52,962 bases of DNA from an uncultured Bacteroidales bacterium (GCA_903903985.1 CAIVAT010000189.1:1-52962); one strand, 5' to 3'. Shown: positions 25,796 to 34,705, counted from the first letter of the stretch. Numbers and translations: made by a program. The notes: generated by a model not told the origin, from the sequence alone.

Positions 25796-28272
25796 GCCTG
25801 TGTTTTCCTGGCTTTCAAAATTTCAAGGGTTGCCATCACCAAAACCAGTACGATGAGGATGACCGAGCTGATCAATGAAATTTTTTCTCCGACGAAAAAC
25901 ACTTTGGGTTCAAATTTGAACCGAACTTTATGCTCGCCGGCCGGCAGCACCATGGCACGCAATACATAATCGGCGCGGAAATGCGGGGCAACCTGGTCGT
26001 CAATGTATGCATTCCAGCCTTTTGGGTAATAAATCTCAGAGAAAACAGCCAGGCCGTTGTTCCTGGTCTTGTAATGATATACCAGCTCGTTCGCCGCATA
26101 TTTATCCAGGGCAATGAAGGCGGATGAATCCTTGCCCGGCACAAACGATTTGAGGTTTTCGGCAAACGATTTATCCACAATGGCTAAGGAACCAGGCTTA
26201 AAATTCCCCATGGCTTTGATTTCAGCATCGGCGTTGTCGACCATTTGCACAGACGACACGAACCATGCGTTGCCCATGGCTCCGGGATTGGGGTACGCAA
26301 CAGGCTGCTTGTCATTATTCGGAATTATGAAGTACCTGGTATTAAGCATGTTAAGTACTGGCGTGCTGTCGGTGCTCATACTTTTTGCAAAAGTTTGAAT
26401 GTCTTTTTGAATTCCATGGTCAATGAGTTCCTGGTAACGGCGGAGTTTTGCCCCATGATAACCGCCGAGGGATTTGTGGTAGTATGAGGTGCCTGCATCA
26501 TTGAATGTGTTGGATGTCAGGTTCAGTACCCTGAAATCCGGGTCTTTGTCCCGAAGGATCTGCGTGTCGGCTTGCGATGGCTCAAACGGGTTTTCCACGC
26601 GCGATTTGGAAGTAAAGCTGTCATTGGTGAGATAGCGTTTGTTCACGGCGAACATATCTGCCAGGATCAGGATGGTAAGGGCGATGTAGGCATATTCCTT
26701 CTTTATTTTATTGAAAAGCAGCGCCCAGGTGAGGCCACCGGCGAGCAGGATAAAAACAAATGAACGGATGGCGTCGAGCCGGAGGAGGCGCTGGCGCTCA
26801 TCAAGGATGCCCTGCATGAGCCAGTCGGGAAGCTGGTATTGCTGTTGCATATACCGGTCGCCGGAACCGGAAAAATTTAGGAACAACCCGGGGACCAGGG
26901 CGAAAAAGAGGGTTATTCCACCGGTAATGATGAATGCAACCTGGAGTCCCCTGAAGAGATGTTTCTGATCCTGTTTCCGGTCGCATATTTCTTTCAGTGC
27001 GAGTATTCCCAGCAACGGGATGGTGAATTCTGCGATCACCAGGATCATGGAAACAGCGCGGAATTTATTGTACCCGGGAAGGTAACTCAGGAAAAAGTCG
27101 GTGACCGGCATCAGGTTGTGGCCCCAGGCCAGGATAATGGAAAGGAGGGTTGCGGCAAGCAGCCACCATTTGACCGGGCCTTTCACGATGATGAGCCCGA
27201 GCAGGAAAAGGAACATGATGATGGCCCCGACATATACCGGACCGGAGGTAAAGGGCTGGTCGCCCCAGTAAAGAAAAGGCATCGGCTGGCTGATAAACTG
27301 GCTGATGGAAGCATCAGGGACGTCATTGGCCTTCATGGCCGCTGCAATTTTTGAATTTCCGCTGATCCTGGCACTGGAAGAGCCGCCATAAAAATCGGGG
27401 ATGAGCAAAGTCATGGTTTCGCCAATGCCATAGCTCCACTGCGTCGCATAATCCTTGTCAAGGCCTGAGGTTCTGTTGCCTTTGTTGGTAGTAAGTTCAG
27501 ATTTCCCGCGGATCGTGTAATTCCCGTATTCCCAGGTGGCCCAGAGACTGGTGATGTTGGTGAGTACCGCGAATACGAGGGCGACCAGGAGGATGCCAAC
27601 TGATTTGAAAAATGGAGCAAGTTCCTTTGTTCGGGCTGATTGGATGAATTGGAACAAGCCGAACAGCAAGGCGGTCATGGAAAGATAGTAGGTGATCTGC
27701 GGATGGTTTGCCTTCACTTCCAGCGACAGGAAAATGGCGGTCATGAGGCCGCCCCACAGGTATTTCCGGTTCATGGTAAGGATGATGCCCGCCATAACGG
27801 GTGCCATGTAGCCGATGGCATGGGCTTTTGAATTATGCCCGGCATCGATGATGATGAAAAAGTAGGATGAGAAAGCAAAGGCGGTCGCTCCTGCAATCGC
27901 CAGCCATGGATCGACCCCCATGACGAGCAGCAGGATGAAGAACCCCAGGAAATAGAGGAAAACCAGGTTGGCTGGATGAGGCAGCCCCAGGGTCAGTAAT
28001 TTGTCGAGATACCCGATCAGGTTGGCGGTATAGTTCACCGAGATCTGGTAGGCAGGCATCCCGCCGAACATGGAATTGGTCCACAATGGTTCCTGTCCTG
28101 TGTTCGCCCTGAAATCAACGATCTCTTTCGACATGCCCTGGAAATTCACGATATCGCTCTGAAGGATCTTTTTGCCTTCGAGCAACGGGCTGAAATAGAT
28201 CATGGTAATGACCAGGAAGATCAAAATGGCAGCCAGGTATGGCAAAAGCTTCTTGAAATTAAAATTTTTCAT
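25792..28272 (-). CDS. YfhO-family polytopic membrane protein
   Basis: An 826-residue membrane protein. The first helix is about 10-28 (LLPYLAAILIFLVITMIYFS). A large extracytoplasmic loop bears QEPLWTNSMFGGMPAYQISV, and about ten further helices run to residue 560. A soluble periplasmic region follows (about 570-790) and a final helix (ISLISSVILIVLVLVMATL). This is the YfhO/GT-C-like organisation; YfhO homologues take part in glycosylating cell-envelope polymers using lipid-linked sugars. The role here is inferred from the family and from the 4-base overlap with the glycosyltransferase. Confidence 0.87.
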   Translation of the reverse strand: MKNFNFKKLLPYLAAILIFLVITMIYFSPLLEGKKILQSDIVNFQGMSKEIVDFRANTGQEPLWTNSMFGGMPAYQISVNYTANLIGYLDKLLTLGLPHPANLVFLYFLGFFILLLVMGVDPWLAIAGATAFAFSSYFFIIIDAGHNSKAHAIGYMAPVMAGIILTMNRKYLWGGLMTAIFLSLEVKANHPQITYYLSMTALLFGLFQFIQSARTKELAPFFKSVGILLVALVFAVLTNITSLWATWEYGNYTIRGKSELTTNKGNRTSGLDKDYATQWSYGIGETMTLLIPDFYGGSSSARISGNSKIAAAMKANDVPDASISQFISQPMPFLYWGDQPFTSGPVYVGAIIMFLFLLGLIIVKGPVKWWLLAATLLSIILAWGHNLMPVTDFFLSYLPGYNKFRAVSMILVIAEFTIPLLGILALKEICDRKQDQKHLFRGLQVAFIITGGITLFFALVPGLFLNFSGSGDRYMQQQYQLPDWLMQGILDERQRLLRLDAIRSFVFILLAGGLTWALLFNKIKKEYAYIALTILILADMFAVNKRYLTNDSFTSKSRVENPFEPSQADTQILRDKDPDFRVLNLTSNTFNDAGTSYYHKSLGGYHGAKLRRYQELIDHGIQKDIQTFAKSMSTDSTPVLNMLNTRYFIIPNNDKQPVAYPNPGAMGNAWFVSSVQMVDNADAEIKAMGNFKPGSLAIVDKSFAENLKSFVPGKDSSAFIALDKYAANELVYHYKTRNNGLAVFSEIYYPKGWNAYIDDQVAPHFRADYVLRAMVLPAGEHKVRFKFEPKVFFVGEKISLISSVILIVLVLVMATLEILKARKTQA

Positions 28273-28307
28273 GGGAAATGCTTATGAAGTCGGGTAACTG
28301 ATAAAAA

Positions 28308-28346
28308 TAAAAAAAGAAGATAAACTGATGTTATCTTCTTTTTTAA
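28308..28346 (-). terminator. intrinsic terminator downstream of rpmH
   Basis: AAAAAAGAAGATAA (ending 28323) pairs with TTATCTTCTTTTTT (from 28331) around a short loop, with A/T runs on both sides. It can work on either strand; here it follows rpmH and precedes YfhO on the minus strand. Confidence 0.7.
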
Positions 28347-28395
28347 CAAAATTGCGTAAAATTCGGATTGATCCTGTCAATCAAGTAAAGAATTA

Positions 28396-28557
28396 TTATT
28401 CCTTGTCCAATTTTTCGTCGGAAACAGTCAGTTTTTTTCTTCCTTTTGCCCTTCTGGCAGCCAATACTTTACGTCCGTTGGCTGTAGCCATCCGCTCACG
28501 AAAACCATGTTTGTTTTTTCTTTTCCTGTTCGAAGGCTGGTATGTTCTCTTTGTCAT
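28396..28557 (-). CDS. rpmH: 50S ribosomal protein L34 (bL34)
   Basis: A 53-residue, very basic ribosomal protein. It begins [20 protein letters not shown] and continues [20 protein letters not shown], the universal bL34 sequence. A short acidic C-terminus (VSDEKLDKE) extends it slightly, as in Bacteroidota. It has its own promoter at 28578-28585 and a terminator downstream. The usual neighbour rnpA is absent here. Confidence 0.97.
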   Translation of the reverse strand: MTKRTYQPSNRKRKNKHGFRERMATANGRKVLAARRAKGRKKLTVSDEKLDKE

Positions 28558-28577
28558 CGTTCATTATTTTGGGACTG

Positions 28578-28585
28578 CAAAAGTA
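28578..28585 (-). promoter_or_regulatory. -7 element (TACTTTTG) for rpmH
   Basis: The complement of CAAAAGTA lies 21 bases before the start. A TTG on the minus strand (complement of 28604-28606) gives an 18-base spacer, a good Bacteroidota promoter. Confidence 0.7.
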
Positions 28586-28609
28586 AGAAATAAAAGAATA
28601 TAACCAAAA

Positions 28610-30070
28610 TTATTTTACAGGAATATTCTTCAGGGTTTCGATCAGGAAGTCGTAGAATTTCTGAACGGTGGCAATGTTGACTTTTTCGTCGGGGGAATGG
28701 GGGAAGCGGATCGTCGGTCCGAAGGAGATCATATCCCAGCCGGGATAGGCGCCACCCAGGATCCCGCATTCGAGGCCGGCATGGATGGCTTTGATTTCCG
28801 GAATGTTGCCATACTTCCTGTTGTAAACATCCTGCATCGTTTTGAGGATTGGCGAGGCGGGGTTTGGTTTCCATCCGGGGTAACTGCCATCGAACACCGA
28901 TTGGGCGCCGGCGAGATCAAACACACACTGGATCATCAGTTGCAGTTCATCTTTGGCAGAATCGACAGAACTGCGCAGGAGGTTCATGATTTGAATGGTT
29001 CCTTTTTCGGCCTTGACGATGGCCAGGTTGTTGGATGTTTCAACCAGGCCGGTCATTTCATTGCTCATGCGCATGACGCCATTCGGACAGGCGTAGATGG
29101 CATTCATGCAACTGAGCAGAATGCCCGGATTGATGACTTTTCCAGGAGTTTCAGATGCAACGGCTTCGATCTTCAGCGTAGGCTCGACGGCAGAAAGTTC
29201 ATTTTTAATTTTTCCGGTCAGTTTGGTGAGGCATTCGAGGAAGCCTTTGACATTGCCTGAGGGAATGGCCACCTGCGCGAATGATTCACGCGGGATGGCA
29301 TTGCGGAGGCTGCCGCCATCAATGGATGCGACCTGGAGGCCATGCTTTTTAAAACCATGGTACAGTATCCTGTTCATGATCTTGTTTGCATTGCCGCGTC
29401 CGAGATGGATATCCACGCCACTGTGGCCGCCTTTCAGCCCGGTGACATTGATTTTGTAACCCGTAAAATCACCAGTCAATGGTTGTTCGTCATAGGTAAA
29501 GGTGATATTGCCATTGGTACCACCGGCACAACCGATGTAAAGTTCACCTTCGTCTTCCGAATCCATATTGACCAGGATGTCGCCTTTAAGAACCCCGGGT
29601 TTCAGCCCGGTAGCGCCGGTCATGCCTGTCTCCTCATCAGAGGTGAACAACGCTTCAATGGGGCCATGCTGCATATCTTTTGATTCAAGAACGGCCATGG
29701 CTGCGGCAACACCCATCCCGTTGTCGGCGCCCAGCGTCGTTCCGTTGGCACGCACCCACTCCCCGTCAATGATCGTTTCAATGGGATCTTTCTCGAAATC
29801 ATGCTTTTTGTCACTGTTCTTTTGGGGAACCATGTCGAGGTGTCCCTGCAGAATGACTCCTTTTCGGTTTTCCATTCCCGGGGTGGCGGGTTTGCGAATG
29901 ATTACATTTCCAACCTCATCCTGGATCGTCTCCAGCCCTAAGTTTTTGCCGAAATTGTAGATAAATTCCCTGATTTGATCTTCTTTTTTGGAAGGCCTTG
30001 GTATCTGGGTCAGGCTGTAGAAATTTTTCCACAGCGCCTTGGGATTGAGTTGTAAGATTTCGTTGCTCAT
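28610..30070 (-). CDS. pepD: aminoacyl-histidine dipeptidase (Xaa-His dipeptidase, M20C)
   Basis: A 486-residue zinc dipeptidase that cleaves dipeptides including those with C-terminal histidine. M20 motifs: metal ligand GHLDMVPQK near 75-83, bridging Asp in TLGADNGMG near 116-124, general base DEETGMTGA near 147-155, and NMDSEDEGELYIGCAGG. The dimerisation lid domain sits in the middle (GLKGGHSGVDIHLGRGNANK). The C-terminal metal His is in AIHAGLECGILGG. There is no signal peptide, so it is cytosolic. It is a single gene in its neighbourhood. Confidence 0.95.
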   Translation of the reverse strand: MSNEILQLNPKALWKNFYSLTQIPRPSKKEDQIREFIYNFGKNLGLETIQDEVGNVIIRKPATPGMENRKGVILQGHLDMVPQKNSDKKHDFEKDPIETIIDGEWVRANGTTLGADNGMGVAAAMAVLESKDMQHGPIEALFTSDEETGMTGATGLKPGVLKGDILVNMDSEDEGELYIGCAGGTNGNITFTYDEQPLTGDFTGYKINVTGLKGGHSGVDIHLGRGNANKIMNRILYHGFKKHGLQVASIDGGSLRNAIPRESFAQVAIPSGNVKGFLECLTKLTGKIKNELSAVEPTLKIEAVASETPGKVINPGILLSCMNAIYACPNGVMRMSNEMTGLVETSNNLAIVKAEKGTIQIMNLLRSSVDSAKDELQLMIQCVFDLAGAQSVFDGSYPGWKPNPASPILKTMQDVYNRKYGNIPEIKAIHAGLECGILGGAYPGWDMISFGPTIRFPHSPDEKVNIATVQKFYDFLIETLKNIPVK

Positions 30071-30165
30071 GATCAGATTTCTTTAATATATTATGGTATA
30101 AGGGTTAAGTGTAATTGCAAGCCACCTTCTGAAAGGACTTGATGACTAACGTCAAAATTACGAAA

Positions 30166-30564
30166 TTATTTGGTATGCTGGTCCGATTTATCCTGAATTT
30201 CACGGAAAGTGATATACCGCTGCTGGTATAACAGGGAGAGAAATTGAGTTACCCTGACTTCCGTTTCTTCAACGGGCTGAAGTTCTTCAGGAAATTGCTG
30301 TTTCAATGTTGAACAGATTTGTGCCACGGAGGAGTACCCATCGATCAGCAGCCAGGTGTGGCCGCCAAACCTGTCAAGCCTGATGAAAATAAATTTTCCT
30401 TTCGAATTTGGCTGGAAAAGGGCTGCATTGACCTTACTTTTAAAACGGGGCATCAGGATGGTGATGCCCCCGTCATCGCGCACTTCATGCCCGTGTACCC
30501 TGACAGGCCGGAGGTCAAGGAAATTGGCTTTTTTTAAAATGCTTCGGCGTTTGAAGAAATTCAT
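30166..30564 (-). CDS. PqqD-like peptide-binding (RRE) domain protein
   Basis: A 132-residue protein resembling the PqqD family, the winged-helix peptide-chaperone fold that hands substrates to radical SAM or other RiPP enzymes. The match is the region from about 55 to 125: FIRLDRFGGHTWLLIDG, then SSVAQICSTLKQQFPEE and a C-terminal helix with FLSLLYQQRYITF. The N-terminal 50 residues are basic and less typical. No radical SAM enzyme or precursor peptide is next to it, so it is an orphan or a domain reused for another role. It is 102 bases downstream of the OPT transporter across a palindromic repeat. Confidence 0.7.
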   Translation of the reverse strand: MNFFKRRSILKKANFLDLRPVRVHGHEVRDDGGITILMPRFKSKVNAALFQPNSKGKFIFIRLDRFGGHTWLLIDGYSSVAQICSTLKQQFPEELQPVEETEVRVTQFLSLLYQQRYITFREIQDKSDQHTK

Positions 30565-30591
30565 GAGAGGGTATGGTTAGATACCCCACCC

Positions 30592-30663
30592 TAAATCCCT
30601 CCCCATACAGGGAGGGACTTATTCCCCTTCCCTTTTTTGGGAAGGGGGTCAGGGGGTTGGGGT
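30592..30663 (+). repeat. GC-rich palindromic element (CCCCTTCCC / GTCAGGGGG type)
   Basis: The gap between PqqD-like and OPT genes is one long imperfect palindrome. Its outer arms are ACCCCACCCTAAATCCCT and AGGGGGTTGGGGT. Inside, CCCCTTCCC (30624-30632) and GGGAAGGGG (30639-30647) flank T6. The right half recurs on the minus strand at 49985-50018. Confidence 0.7.
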
Positions 30664-30666
30664 CAT

Positions 30667-32742
30667 TTACATTCCCGAAGCAGGAGGAGCAGGGTCATCA
30701 GGTTTTCCTGCATTTTTCAAAGGTATCTGGATCAGCACATAAGCGATAATCGCCAGGATGATAAAACTGATATAGAAGGTAGGGGTTTTGAAAAAGCTGA
30801 AATAATTGTACAGGAAGATATTGAACACCGCGAAAATCGCGATGAGCAGTCCCATGAGGGCTTCCCCGGCAATCAGACCGGATGCTAAAAGTACCCCGGT
30901 ATTTTCGACCCGCACCTTTTGCGCATCATTGTGTCTCCTTTTTTCCGAATACATATCAACGGCTCCTTTGATCAGTCCGCCAACGAAAATGGCAAAAGTG
31001 GTTTCGATCGGAAGGTACATGCCCACACTCACAAGCATCGGGCTGCGAACCTGCATGAGGATAAATGCGACACCCATGAGCATTCCTGCGATGATGAGCG
31101 GCCATGCCATTTGCCCCTGGACAATGCCACGTGACAGGATGGCCATCAGGCTGGCCTGGGGAGCTGAAAGATTTTTACTGCCGAAACCGCCCTGGTAACC
31201 AAGATTTTTGCCGCTGGCGATGTCACCGTCGTTCAGAAATGCCAGAACAACAAACATGACCGCCCCGGCGAGGATCACCCCGAGGATGTCACCAATCTGC
31301 ATGCGCCATGGTGTCCCTCCCAGGATGTGACCTGCTTTTAGGTCCTGGAGCATTTCTCCGGCAACGGCGGCAGAAACGCAAACGATTGCAGCAACGCCTA
31401 AAACGGTGGCAACACCGGCATCACCCTGCACCCCGAGGGCAACAAGGATGAGCGCGGTCACAACCAACGCGGTAAGTGTAAGTCCGCTGATCGGGTTGTT
31501 GGAAGATCCCATGATCCCGACCAGGTAACCGGAGACCGAAGCAAAGAAGAATGCCAGGATGATCATCACTGTGGAAGCAACGACCGCTATGAGGACATTT
31601 GTCTGGAAAATAAAGTAGGTGATACAGAAGGTAAGCACAGCCACTGCAGCAATGCCGGTCATGATCCAACCGAAATTGATGTCCTTTTCATTTCTTGGAA
31701 CGTTGTGTTCAATTCCTGATGCAGCTTTTTTGACATCTTTCACCGATCGTGCAATCCCTGTTGTAAGGCTTTTTCTCATTTTAAAGAGGGTGAAAGCAGC
31801 GCTCACCAGCATTCCGCCGATGGCGATGGGGCGGATGATGTATTTCCAGATCTGGTTGATTTCATAGGAAGGGTCGGTTACTTTTGCCATGGCCGCATCG
31901 AGGGTCATGGTTGGGTCTTTGGTCATCAGGAAGGCGGCCCAATCCTGGAAGTTGATGCCGGGAAGGAGGAAATACATGATCATCGGAGCCATCAGGCCCC
32001 AGGCGAGAATTCCTCCGCTGAAGTTCAGTGCGCCCAGTTTCGGGCCGATGATGTAACCCACGCCCATATAGGCGGGGCTGACTCCCGGAGAACTCAGCAA
32101 CATTCCACCCTGGCCGGTGAAAACGGTACCGGAGATGGTTTGCTTGCCGAAAATGATGAATTTTTCCCACAGATACTGGAACAAACGGAGTTCCCCGAGA
32201 ATTTTGATCAATCCGCCAAGTGCCATGGACCAGAAGAGGAATTTCGAGCCACCGGAACCACCCTGGCCTGCCTTGTGAATTTCAGCGGCCGCAACCGATT
32301 CGGGGAATGGGAGTTCAGCATCTTCGACCATCACGCGGCGAAGCAGTGCCACGAACATGATTCCCAACACACCCCCTGCAATGAGAATGAGCGAAGAGGT
32401 AATATAGTGACCCATGGTGAAAAACTCGGACCAGATGCCTGAAACGAAAAATGCAGGCAGGGTGAAAATGGCGCCGGCTGCTACCGATTCGCCAATTGAA
32501 CCCACGGTACGGGTGAAATTTTCCTCAAGGATGGAACCCTTCATCAAGCGCAGGATTGCCATTCCAAGCACGGCAGCGGGATATGTTGCGGCGATGGTCA
32601 TGCCTGCTTTAAGTCCGAGGTAAGCATTGGCGGCGCCCAGTATGACGGCAAAGAAAAGGCCAATGATCAGCGCCCGAACAGTAAACTCTTTCATGTTTGT
32701 CTCTGCAGAGACAAAAGGAATGAACTTTTTGTGTTCAGCCAT
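30667..32742 (-). CDS. OPT-family oligopeptide transporter
   Basis: A 691-residue polytopic membrane protein of the OPT superfamily, with roughly 15-16 hydrophobic segments. Signatures: EFTVRALIIGLFFAVILGAA followed by NAYLGLKAGMTIAATYPAAV near the N-terminus, SIGESVAAGAIFTLPAFF, ELPFPESVAAAEIHKAG and SSNNPISGLTLTALV in the centre. It should import small peptides or metal chelates with proton symport; the substrate is unknown. The C-terminus ends PAPPASGM. No promoter match was found. It precedes the PqqD-like gene. Confidence 0.92.
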   Translation of the reverse strand: MAEHKKFIPFVSAETNMKEFTVRALIIGLFFAVILGAANAYLGLKAGMTIAATYPAAVLGMAILRLMKGSILEENFTRTVGSIGESVAAGAIFTLPAFFVSGIWSEFFTMGHYITSSLILIAGGVLGIMFVALLRRVMVEDAELPFPESVAAAEIHKAGQGGSGGSKFLFWSMALGGLIKILGELRLFQYLWEKFIIFGKQTISGTVFTGQGGMLLSSPGVSPAYMGVGYIIGPKLGALNFSGGILAWGLMAPMIMYFLLPGINFQDWAAFLMTKDPTMTLDAAMAKVTDPSYEINQIWKYIIRPIAIGGMLVSAAFTLFKMRKSLTTGIARSVKDVKKAASGIEHNVPRNEKDINFGWIMTGIAAVAVLTFCITYFIFQTNVLIAVVASTVMIILAFFFASVSGYLVGIMGSSNNPISGLTLTALVVTALILVALGVQGDAGVATVLGVAAIVCVSAAVAGEMLQDLKAGHILGGTPWRMQIGDILGVILAGAVMFVVLAFLNDGDIASGKNLGYQGGFGSKNLSAPQASLMAILSRGIVQGQMAWPLIIAGMLMGVAFILMQVRSPMLVSVGMYLPIETTFAIFVGGLIKGAVDMYSEKRRHNDAQKVRVENTGVLLASGLIAGEALMGLLIAIFAVFNIFLYNYFSFFKTPTFYISFIILAIIAYVLIQIPLKNAGKPDDPAPPASGM

Positions 32743-32874
32743 AATTCCTGATTTAAATGGTTAAGATTATATGAATTGAGCAGGCTAAATAAAGAAAATC
32801 CGCCGACATGGACAAGGACTAATTGACCTTATTTGGCATTGACGGCATAACCACTTGATAATAAGGCGTAAAGC
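32743..32874. other. gap between OPT transporter and rsmG
   Basis: An AT-rich spacer without a gene. I saw no TAnnTTTG element for the OPT gene and no clear terminator for rsmG. Confidence 0.4.
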
Positions 32875-33501
32875 TTATAAAAAGTTATGAAGGTGGATTA
32901 ATTTTTTAGTGGAAAAATAGTCTTCAGTGAAAAACCCTGCAAGTGGCCAGGTTGTCGATTTTGATTTAATCTCTTTCAATTCCGGTTCAACTTCCCCGCC
33001 TGTGAGGTACAGGATTCCATTGGGAAGGTTGTTGAACCCCTTCGGTTTCACACAATTTCTCACCATTGAAAAGAAGAGGGGAATCCTGGAAACCGCACGG
33101 CCGGTAACAAAATCGAAGGAACCCCCGAATGTTTCAAACCGGGCATTCACAGCGGTTATATTGAGGAGGCCGAGTTCTTTGGCAATGGCATCGATCACTT
33201 TTATTTTTTTCCCAACGGAGTCAACCAGGGTAAAATAAACTTCAGGAAACATCACTGCGAGGGGAATTCCAGGGAAACCGCCTCCTGTCCCGGCATCCAT
33301 GATGCTTGTTCCCGGTTTGAATTCAACGACTTTGGCAATAGCCAGGGAATGAATAATGTGGTGGGTCGTGAGTTGACCGATATCCTTTCGGGAGACCACA
33401 TTGATCATGGAATTCCATTCATGGTAAAGGATTTCCATGCGGGCAAACTGTTCTGTTTGCCCGGCCGATAACCCAGGGAAATAGTTGGCCGGAAGGTTCA
33501 T
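32875..33501 (-). CDS. rsmG: 16S rRNA (guanine527-N7)-methyltransferase RsmG (GidB)
   Basis: A class I SAM methyltransferase of about 208 residues that modifies G527 of 16S rRNA. The SAM-binding motif is MDAGTGGGFPGIPLA. The N-terminal YFPGLSAGQTEQFARMEILYHEWN and INVVSRKD(I) and the later VTGRAVSRI are hallmark RsmG elements. Two starts are possible, 33513 and 33501. I prefer 33501 because a stable 9-bp hairpin (33514-33543) directly abuts the upstream ATG. It lies downstream of the bTHX gene, 70 bases away. Confidence 0.93.
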   Translation of the reverse strand: MNLPANYFPGLSAGQTEQFARMEILYHEWNSMINVVSRKDIGQLTTHHIIHSLAIAKVVEFKPGTSIMDAGTGGGFPGIPLAVMFPEVYFTLVDSVGKKIKVIDAIAKELGLLNITAVNARFETFGGSFDFVTGRAVSRIPLFFSMVRNCVKPKGFNNLPNGILYLTGGEVEPELKEIKSKSTTWPLAGFFTEDYFSTKKLIHLHNFL

Positions 33502-33513
33502 TATAAACAACAT

Positions 33514-33543
33514 CGTCCGGATAAGCAGATGCCGATCCGGACG
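33514..33543 (-). promoter_or_regulatory. hairpin immediately before the rsmG start
   Basis: Perfect 9-bp arms CGTCCGGAT (33514-33522) and ATCCGGACG (33535-33543) enclose a 12-base loop. There is no U-run after it on the minus strand, so it may be a leader structure or weak bTHX terminator. Confidence 0.4.
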
Positions 33544-33571
33544 TTATCAGTAAAATTATCGCATAAAAATG

Positions 33572-33871
33572 TTATTCCTGAACCGGCTCTGCTGAAGCAG
33601 CCTCGCCTTCGGGTTCCGTGGCTTTTTTCTTTGCCTTTGCAGCTTTGGGCTTTTCTTCAGCTTCAACAACAGGTTCTTCAACTTTTTTAGCCGTTTTTTT
33701 CGGTGCAGGTTTCACCGGGGGCATCACAAGTTCTTCAACTTCCTTTTTGGGCTTCGGTTCTGTTTTTGCAGCGACGGGTGCAATGTTCTTCTTCTTTTTG
33801 CGTGTTCTTCTGACTCCTGCAGATCCAATGATGATTTTACCACGTTTCGTTTTTTTATCTCCTTTTCCCAT
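33572..33871 (-). CDS. 30S ribosomal protein bTHX with extended C-terminal tail
   Basis: A 99-residue protein whose first 28 residues (MGKGDKKTKRGKIIIGSAG, then VRRTRKKKK) match the bTHX family, the small basic peptide in the 30S head, widespread in Bacteroidota. Beyond it lies a roughly 70-residue Lys/Ala/Pro/Glu-rich disordered tail ending in acidic AASAEPVQE; usual bTHX proteins are much shorter. The start at 33871 is fixed by homology and by a -7 element 33 bases upstream; a longer in-frame start would run through the promoter. Confidence 0.82.
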   Translation of the reverse strand: MGKGDKKTKRGKIIIGSAGVRRTRKKKKNIAPVAAKTEPKPKKEVEELVMPPVKPAPKKTAKKVEEPVVEAEEKPKAAKAKKKATEPEGEAASAEPVQE

Positions 33872-33903
33872 AGTATATTGAATTAATAATTTCTGACAAT
33901 CGG

Positions 33904-33911
33904 CAAAGGTA
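33904..33911 (-). promoter_or_regulatory. -7 element (TACCTTTG) for bTHX
   Basis: The complement of CAAAGGTA sits 33 bases before the bTHX ATG. Confidence 0.65.
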
Positions 33912-33918
33912 TGAAATA

Positions 33919-33947
33919 ATTTACGATTTACGATTAACGATTTATGG
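33919..33947 (-). repeat. AAATCGTAAATCGT repeat upstream of the bTHX promoter
   Basis: The coding-strand reading is CATAAATCGTTAATCGTAAA, then TCGTAAA. The last codons and stop of trmH lie within the repeat. Confidence 0.65.
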
Positions 33948-34635
33948 AGGATTGAAATCCCTTGATGATCATTTCCGATTTTTTGATTGATTGTTTCAGC
34001 CACACAAGCATGATCTGATCCTTTTCCTGTTCGGTGAGCTGCCATGGAAAGGAGGATGCCCTCATCCGGTTGGTAAGGTTCTGGATAAGGATGGCCGCGG
34101 ATACACTGATGTTCAGGCTTTCGGTGAAACCAACCATGGGAATCCTGATGCAGTCATCTGCCAGATCCTGGGCTGCTGAGGTCAGGCCGGCAAGTTCAGT
34201 TCCGAAGATGAGTGCGGTTTTATGGTCGAGTGGAAGCGTTTCCGGGATAAACCCATTTTTGTGCGGTGTTGTGGCAACAAGCCGGTAACCCTGTTTTTTC
34301 AAATGCGTAAGGCAGGCAACGGTATTGTTCCCTGTTCCATTGTATTTCATCAGTGTCAACCATTTTGAGGCACCAAGAGCGACATCCGGGTTTACCTCGT
34401 ATTTGTTGCGGTTCTCAATGATGTGAACATCCTGAATGCCAAAGCAATCACAGGTTCGTAAAACTGCACTGGCATTGTGCGATTGAAAGATATCCTCGAG
34501 TGCAATGGTGATGTGGCGGGTACGGAAACGAATGGTTTCCTGGAATTTTTGAAATCGTTCCTCGGTGACAAATTGCTTCAGGAAAGCAATCAGATCTTTG
34601 GTATCAGCGTGGTTCAGTGCATCGGCCGGGTGCAT
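33934..34635 (-). CDS. TrmH-like tRNA/rRNA 2'-O-methyltransferase (SpoU family)
   Basis: A 233-residue SPOUT methyltransferase, probably the tRNA (guanosine-18-2'-O) enzyme. Motif 1 is HNASAVLRTCDCFGIQDVHI. Motif 2 is ALIFGTELAGLTSAA and motif 3 IPMVGFTESLNISVSAAILI, forming the trefoil-knot SAM site. There is a TrmH-like N-terminal helix region (TEERFQKFQETIRFRTRHI) and a basic C-terminal extension. The ATG at 34635 is chosen because the -7 element lies at 34658-34665; longer in-frame starts would be upstream of transcription start. It is divergent from the TPR-fmt unit. Confidence 0.87.
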   Translation of the reverse strand: MHPADALNHADTKDLIAFLKQFVTEERFQKFQETIRFRTRHITIALEDIFQSHNASAVLRTCDCFGIQDVHIIENRNKYEVNPDVALGASKWLTLMKYNGTGNNTVACLTHLKKQGYRLVATTPHKNGFIPETLPLDHKTALIFGTELAGLTSAAQDLADDCIRIPMVGFTESLNISVSAAILIQNLTNRMRASSFPWQLTEQEKDQIMLVWLKQSIKKSEMIIKGFQSSINR

Positions 34636-34657
34636 ACTCCTGCTTTTTAGAACCATG

Positions 34658-34665
34658 CAAATGTA
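34658..34665 (-). promoter_or_regulatory. -7 element (TACATTTG) for trmH
   Basis: The complement of CAAATGTA lies 23 bases before the chosen ATG. Confidence 0.6.
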
Positions 34666-34705
34666 AAAAAAATGGGCTACCATACCTGTAGTTCAGGAAA
34701 AAATG

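Noticed and set aside
26959..27354. Open frames on the plus strand inside the YfhO-like gene
   Set aside because: They are antisense shadows of a high-GC membrane gene; the minus-strand reading has clear helices and overlap with its neighbour.
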